Assembly (NCBI GenBank): GCA_047975325.1
Contig: JBKEDF010000066.1
Location: forward strand, 1 to 10,152
Source of the DNA: JBKEDF01 sp047975325
Lineage (GTDB): Bacteria; Pseudomonadota; Alphaproteobacteria; Rhodobacterales; Rhodobacteraceae
Reading direction: 5' to 3'
Length of the DNA: 10,152 nt
A program made the position numbers and the translations under genes. This document shows positions 6,330 to 10,152 of the stretch, piece by piece. Numbering within the stretch: the first letter of the stretch is position 1; every line of letters starts with the position of its first letter. Under the pieces are notes generated by a model. That model did no database searches. It had not been told where the DNA came from and saw nothing but the letters and a program-made list of their open reading frames with translations.

Positions 6330-6890
6330 TCAACTGGCGCTGATCGTTTCAACCGTCAGATTGCCGTTGGTATAGACGCAGATATCGGCGGCGATCGCCA
6401 TGGCCTTGCGGGCAATATCCCATGCGGGCAGGTCGGTTTCCATCAATCCGCGCGCTGCCGCCAATGCAAAATTTCCGCCTGACCCAATGGCGGCCACATC
6501 ATGTTCGGGTTCCAGCACATCGCCGGCGCCGGTGATGACATAAAGATCCGTGCCATTGGTGACGATCAGCATTGCCTCCAGATTGCGCAGATACTTGTCC
6601 GTCCGCCAATCCTTGGCCAGTTCGACCGAGGCGCGGGCAAGCTGGCCGGGCATCGCCTCCAGCTTTTTTTCCAGCCGTTCCAGCAGGGTGAAGGCATCCG
6701 CGGTGGAACCTGCAAAGCCTGCAACCACATCATGCCCGCCGGGCGACAGCCTGCGGACCTTGCGCGCCGTTCCCTTGATGACCGTCTGGCCAAGGCTCAC
6801 CTGTCCGTCACCTGCAACGACGACATCACCACCCTTGCGTACGGCAAGGATCGTCGTGCCATGCCAGCCGGGGAAATTTTCATCCGCCAT
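6330..6890 (-). CDS. hslV: HslV, peptidase subunit of the HslVU protease
   Basis: The protein has 186 residues. It is a proteasome beta-type threonine peptidase that forms double hexamer rings and degrades proteins fed by HslU. The active N-terminal Thr is T12 (in WHGTTI), preceded by an 11-residue propeptide that must be removed; E. coli HslV has only the initiator Met there. Relative to T12 as Thr1, the conserved Asp17 and Lys33 are D28 (AGDGQ) and K44 (ARKVRRL). GSGGNFALAAARGL at 136-149 is the family glycine motif. ATG 6888-6890 has GGAG seven bases upstream. It is the first gene of the operon, directly behind a sigma32-like promoter and the trxA terminator. Expression is therefore probably induced by heat shock. 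Nothing suggests loss of activity. Confidence 0.97.
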   Translation of the reverse strand: MADENFPGWHGTTILAVRKGGDVVVAGDGQVSLGQTVIKGTARKVRRLSPGGHDVVAGFAGSTADAFTLLERLEKKLEAMPGQLARASVELAKDWRTDKYLRNLEAMLIVTNGTDLYVITGAGDVLEPEHDVAAIGSGGNFALAAARGLMETDLPAWDIARKAMAIAADICVYTNGNLTVETISAS

Positions 6891-6915
6891 AATGTCACTC
6901 CATTGAGTTTGACCC

Positions 6916-6945
6916 TATATGGCCGGGTCCCGGCAGCTTCACAAG
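6916..6945 (-). promoter_or_regulatory. Heat-shock (sigma32-like) promoter of hslV
   Basis: On the minus strand CTTGTGAA (6938-6945) is followed, 17 bases after CTTG, by GGCCATATA (6916-6924). This fits the sigma32 layout CTTGAA - spacer - CCCCATnT, expected for hslVU. The same bases also read as TTGTGA-N17-CATATA, a usable sigma70 pair. The start site would fall near 6909, about 19 bases before the hslV ATG. The spacer holds a 13-base palindrome (6922-6934). Confidence 0.6.
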
Positions 6946-6953
6946 GCAGGCAC

Positions 6954-6986
6954 CAAATGAAAAGACGGCCCCGGGGGCCGCCTTTG
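6954..6986 (-). terminator. Rho-independent terminator of trxA (and addA-trxA transcript)
   Basis: On the minus strand AAAGGCGGCCC (6976-6986) pairs with GGGCCGTCTTT (6962-6972) over 11 bp with one G.U wobble and a three-base loop. It is followed by a T-rich run (CTTTTCATTT). It starts 16 bases after the trxA stop codon and ends just upstream of the hslV promoter, separating the two transcription units. Confidence 0.82.
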
Positions 6987-7002
6987 CAAAAAATGGACAG
7001 GA

Positions 7003-7323
7003 TCAGATTTCGGATTTGATCCAGTTATCCAGCGCTGCCTTGGGGGCCGCGCCAACCTTGTTGGAAACAACCTGCCCATCCTTGAACATGAACAGCGCCG
7101 GGATTCCGCGAACGCCAAGCTGTGCGGGGCTGTCGGGGTTTTCATCGACATTCACCTTCACGATCTTCACCTTGCCGGCATATTGATCCGAAAGTTCCTC
7201 CAGCGCGGGGCCGATCTGGCGGCAGGGACCGCACCATTCAGCCCAGAAATCCACGACAACGGGAATATCGGACTGGCGTACTTCGCTGTCGAAAGTTGCG
7301 TCGGTGACGGGGGTGGTGGCCAT
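7003..7323 (-). CDS. trxA: Thioredoxin
   Basis: The protein has 106 residues, the usual length of a single-domain thioredoxin. The redox-active WCGPC is at residues 30-34, the buried Asp is D25 (VVVDFWAEW), and the cis-Pro is P75 in RGIPALF. It has no signal peptide, so it is cytoplasmic. It reduces protein disulfides (ribonucleotide reductase, PAPS reductase and others) and is itself recharged by thioredoxin reductase. I chose ATG 7321-7323 because GGAG lies eight bases upstream and the thioredoxin fold begins at once; a longer in-frame start adds 21 residues of unlikely sequence. It lies 59 bases after the addA stop on the same strand and is closed by the intrinsic terminator downstream. 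It may be transcribed both from addA read-through and from its own promoter. Confidence 0.97.
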   Translation of the reverse strand: MATTPVTDATFDSEVRQSDIPVVVDFWAEWCGPCRQIGPALEELSDQYAGKVKIVKVNVDENPDSPAQLGVRGIPALFMFKDGQVVSNKVGAAPKAALDNWIKSEI

Positions 7324-7357
7324 GATGGTTCTCCGGCAATGGCAAGGGTTGCCCGGG

Positions 7358-7386
7358 AAGGTAAGGACGCCCCCGGTCAAGGTCAA
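7358..7386 (-). promoter_or_regulatory. Weak candidate promoter for trxA
   Basis: On the minus strand TTGACC (7381-7386) is followed after 17 bases by TACCTT (7358-7363). The -35 box overlaps the end of addA and is directly repeated (TTGACCTTGACC). The -10 match is poor, so this is a candidate only. Confidence 0.3.
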
Positions 7387-10152
7387 GGGAAGGTGGCACG
7401 GCCAAGCGCCGCCTTCACGCTATCGGGATCAAGCATCATCAGCCGCGCATGTCGCGTCCAGAGCAGCGCAAGATCGATCCGTCGGTTTGGCCAGATCTGT
7501 CCAAGGGCCTCCCCATAGGCGCCCATCTGTCGCAAAAGCCCTTCGGGGACATCTGAGGACCCTTCGGGCACCAGATGGTTCGATTTGAAATCAACGGCCA
7601 GGATATGGTCATCCTTCACGATCAGCCGGTCGATTGTGCCCAGCATGGTATGGCTGCCCAGTTTGGCGGTAATATCCACCTCGCTAAGCGTATCGGCACC
7701 AAAAAGTGGCGAAAGACCGGGATCGCGCAACACTTTGCCCGCCTCTTGCAGCAGGGCATCCACATCCTCCGCCCCGGGCAGCAGGTTCCGTGCCATGCGG
7801 GGCCAGTTGCATTCATCATATTGTGGTAAATGTTCCAGCAGAAGGTGCAATCGCGTGCCACGTGCCATTGCCGCGTCCTGCAGGGCGGCGTTTTCCTCCG
7901 GCGGGCCAAGATCACCCGGAAGCGCCTTGGCACCACCCAGGCGTGAGGGGTTTACGGGCTGGGCCGGGCGTTTGGCCTCCGGTGCAGGCTGGAGCGCCCA
8001 ATCGGGGGTCTGCGTCGGGGGTCTGTTGTCCTGCCGGGCCTTCCGGGGCAGGGTTGATCCCCAATTGCCCGCAAGAAGGCGCAGGCCGCCATCATTTGTG
8101 GCCTCAGCATCAAGGCGAGCCATCCCGTCCCGGATCAGGTCATACCAGACGGGTGGTGCGTTTTCGCCAGCTGTCATCTTTCCCGCCGCCGCCACGATCA
8201 GCCAGCTTTGCGCCCGGGTCATGGCGACATAAAGCAGCCGCATCGATTCATCGATATCCTTTTCGCGCTGGGCCTCGCGATATTCATTCAGCAGATCGGG
8301 GGCCTGATCGGCGGGCATTTTCCAGACCGGATTGCCGGGCAGCGCGGCAATTTCACCCCGGTCGCGCAACTGGCGTGGCGCGGTATCGGGCAGGATCACG
8401 ATGGGTGCCTCCAGCCCCTTCGCGCCATGGACCGTCATCACGCGGATCCTGTCGCCCGTACCATCCATCTGCCGCTTGACTTCCACATCGTCGTTTTCAA
8501 GCCAGCAAAGGAAGCCCGTCAGGCTTGGTACTTCGGCGCGTTCATAGGCCAGGGCCTGTGACAGAAGTTCATCGATGCCATCTTCGGCTTCGGCACCCAG
8601 CCGCGCCAGAAGCCGCTTTCGGCCGTCATGGCGCGTCAACAGCCGTTCGATCAGATCATAGGGGCGGAAGAAATCCGCCTGATCACGCAGATCGGTGAGG
8701 ATCCGAAGGGTTTCACCCGCCTCCGTCTTCTTGCGCAGATTTTCCCAAAGTGAACCTTCCCGTCCATGGGCCAGTGCGAAAAGCTCCCGTTCCGACCAAC
8801 CCAGAAGCGGGCTGCGCAGGGCAGCGGCAAGGGAAAGATCATCCTCCGCCGTGGCAAGAAAGGCCAAAAGCGCACGAATATCCTTGACCGCCAGTTCGGC
8901 ACCCAGTTTCAACCGGTCCGCCCCGGCAATGGGCAGGCCTGCCGCCTTGCAGGCGGTGATCACCGCATTGAAGATCTGCGATCTGCGCCGCACCAGAATC
9001 AGGAAATCCCCCGCATGGCAGGGTCGCATTCCGTCCTTGCCCGGCACAGGATGGCCCGTGGTGATCAGATCGTGGATCGTTTCGGCCAGACGTCTGGCCA
9101 GCCTGTTGGCATGATGTTCCTGTCCGATCACATCGACCGGATCATACCATTCCGGCGGTTCGGGGTTTTCGGCAGGCTCGAATACCGGCCAAAGATCAAT
9201 TCGCCCGGGCATATCTTCCCTGAAGGCGATATGGCGCATTTCCCCGCCCAGCGCCGCCAGCTGTTTATCGGGAAAGGTGGCATCAACCAGTCGCAGGATT
9301 ACCGGTGCGGAACGGAAGGAATATTCCAACCGCAAATCGCGCAGGGGCTGGTCCACGCCTTGCAGCCGCTTGGCAAAAAAATCGCGTTTTTCGTCAAAGG
9401 CCCCGACATCGGCCCCCTGAAAGGAATAGATCGACTGTTTCTTGTCGCCGACGACAAAGATCGTCCGCGTGACCCCGGCCCGCGCCCCCGCGCCGCTGGT
9501 GAATTCCTGCGCCAGACGTTCGATCACCTTCCATTGCAGGGGGCTGGTGTCCTGCGCCTCGTCCACCAGAATGTGATCGATACCGCCATCCAGCCGGAAC
9601 AGCACCCAGGCCGCGACGGCAGAATCGGTGAGCAGCCGGTGCGCGCGGGCGATCAGGTCGTCGAAATCGAGCCACCCCAGCCGCAGTTTGGCCGCCTCAT
9701 AGGCCGCCAGAAAGGTGCGGGCGAAATCGTGCAGCACCTCGGTGCGCGCCAGCACCTCCGCCGCCAAGCGCGGTTCGCGCGCCGCCTCGACCCGCAGCAT
9801 CAGCTGTTCCAGCTGCGGCAGGATATCGGCGAGCGCGGCCCGGACCGGCTTGGTCGGAAACCGGTCGGTTTTCGCCTGGAACGGGGCCTTGGCCGTCGCG
9901 CCGTACAGGAACACGTCCTCGAACGCCGCCAGCGCCCCGGCCCCCGGCACGGCCAGACCGTCCAGCCGCAGCCCGGCCTTGCGATCGGCGGGGCCGCTGC
10001 CCAGCAGCGCGGGGACCAGCCGGTCCAGCAACGCCCGCTCATGGCCCAGAAACACGCTGTCCAGCACCTGCGCCATCCCGGGCACCGCGTCGAACCCGAG
10101 CGCCTGCGCCGCCCACGGCCCCGCATCGAACCCGTCCCGCCAGCGCAGGATC
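7383..10152 (-). CDS. addA: AddA, helicase-nuclease subunit of AddAB (N-terminus outside window)
   Basis: About 922 C-terminal residues are visible. The frame stays open through the right edge, so the start and Walker A (motif I) lie beyond it, probably 200 or so residues upstream. UvrD/Rep-type helicase motifs appear in order: motif II ILVDEAQDTSPLQWK (DEAQD at 9549-9563), motif III VGDKKQSIYSFQGAD (about 9408-9452), motif V VMTVHGAKGLEAP (about 8400-8440) and motif VI LLYVAMTRAQSWLI (about 8190-8240). The RecB-like PDDEXK nuclease follows at the C-terminus, with HLLLEHLP, then GTIDRLIVKDDHILAVDFKS (about 7580-7641), whose Asp, Asp and Lys are the catalytic set. With AddB it resects double-strand breaks and prepares ends for RecA in the cytoplasm. 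The trailing trxA is in the same direction. The visible N-terminal part (after about 9590) is far more G+C-rich than the rest of the same gene. Confidence 0.97.
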   Translation of the reverse strand, partial: ILRWRDGFDAGPWAAQALGFDAVPGMAQVLDSVFLGHERALLDRLVPALLGSGPADRKAGLRLDGLAVPGAGALAAFEDVFLYGATAKAPFQAKTDRFPTKPVRAALADILPQLEQLMLRVEAAREPRLAAEVLARTEVLHDFARTFLAAYEAAKLRLGWLDFDDLIARAHRLLTDSAVAAWVLFRLDGGIDHILVDEAQDTSPLQWKVIERLAQEFTSGAGARAGVTRTIFVVGDKKQSIYSFQGADVGAFDEKRDFFAKRLQGVDQPLRDLRLEYSFRSAPVILRLVDATFPDKQLAALGGEMRHIAFREDMPGRIDLWPVFEPAENPEPPEWYDPVDVIGQEHHANRLARRLAETIHDLITTGHPVPGKDGMRPCHAGDFLILVRRRSQIFNAVITACKAAGLPIAGADRLKLGAELAVKDIRALLAFLATAEDDLSLAAALRSPLLGWSERELFALAHGREGSLWENLRKKTEAGETLRILTDLRDQADFFRPYDLIERLLTRHDGRKRLLARLGAEAEDGIDELLSQALAYERAEVPSLTGFLCWLENDDVEVKRQMDGTGDRIRVMTVHGAKGLEAPIVILPDTAPRQLRDRGEIAALPGNPVWKMPADQAPDLLNEYREAQREKDIDESMRLLYVAMTRAQSWLIVAAAGKMTAGENAPPVWYDLIRDGMARLDAEATNDGGLRLLAGNWGSTLPRKARQDNRPPTQTPDWALQPAPEAKRPAQPVNPSRLGGAKALPGDLGPPEENAALQDAAMARGTRLHLLLEHLPQYDECNWPRMARNLLPGAEDVDALLQEAGKVLRDPGLSPLFGADTLSEVDITAKLGSHTMLGTIDRLIVKDDHILAVDFKSNHLVPEGSSDVPEGLLRQMGAYGEALGQIWPNRRIDLALLWTRHARLMMLDPDSVKAALGRATFP

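Noticed and set aside
7341..7353. GGCAA-GGG-TTGCC mini-hairpin between addA and trxA as a terminator
   Set aside because: Only 5 bp, no T-run, and it lies just upstream of the trxA ribosome site, so it is more likely incidental.
7706..8479. Plus-strand open frame of 257 codons opposite addA
   Set aside because: Pro/Arg/Gly-rich antisense reading of a gene with clear nuclease and helicase motifs.
1..10152. CRISPR array, tRNA/rRNA genes, prophage or defence island
   Set aside because: No regularly spaced repeats, no tRNA-like or rRNA sequence, and all long genes are housekeeping types; the only mobile DNA seen is the IS6 remnant.

Overview
The window looks like a chromosomal segment of an alphaproteobacterium of the Rhodobacteraceae (roseobacter/Paracoccus-like) type. 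The evidence is protein content and gene order: an alphaproteobacterial-type AddA, thioredoxin, HslV with an N-terminal propeptide, HslU, an Smr-domain protein, MltA, a Tim44-like protein and FxsA lie side by side. Sampled 60-base lines in the core genes are mostly 53-62% G+C. Taxonomy is inferred from remembered gene order and protein style, not from a search.

Left end (1-953). The window opens inside a plus-strand sulfatase gene whose C-terminus is complete. About 380 bases of debris follow: a possible N-terminal scrap of another gene, then a decayed IS6-family transposase with a large in-frame internal deletion. This debris abuts the 3' end of fxsA and probably marks a rearrangement or insertion junction.

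Middle (954-3831). fxsA (minus) diverges from a tight plus-strand cluster: a Tim44-domain protein, MltA lytic transglycosylase and an Smr-domain protein. Gaps are -1 and +3 bases, so this is probably one transcript. It deals with the envelope (membrane-anchored Tim44-like protein, murein cleavage) plus a nucleic-acid-linked Smr protein.

Middle right (3832-6990). The cluster runs head-on into a minus-strand heat-shock protease operon: hslV, a multi-pass membrane protein, then hslU. The membrane protein gene overlaps hslU by four bases (ATGA). A sigma32-like promoter lies just upstream of hslV, directly after the trxA terminator. HslV (peptidase) and HslU (AAA+ unfoldase) form the cytoplasmic HslVU protease.

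Right end (7003-10152). trxA lies downstream of addA (helicase-nuclease subunit of AddAB recombination repair) on the minus strand and ends in a strong intrinsic terminator. addA runs off the window, so its N-terminal Walker A region is not seen. The last ~550 bases of addA are markedly more G+C-rich (roughly 65-80% per line) and poorer in GATC than the rest, an internal compositional break worth checking.

I see no CRISPR array, tRNA or rRNA gene, and no obvious new defence or biosynthetic system. The main points of interest are the membrane gene inside the hslVU operon, the mosaic composition of addA, and the rearranged left end.
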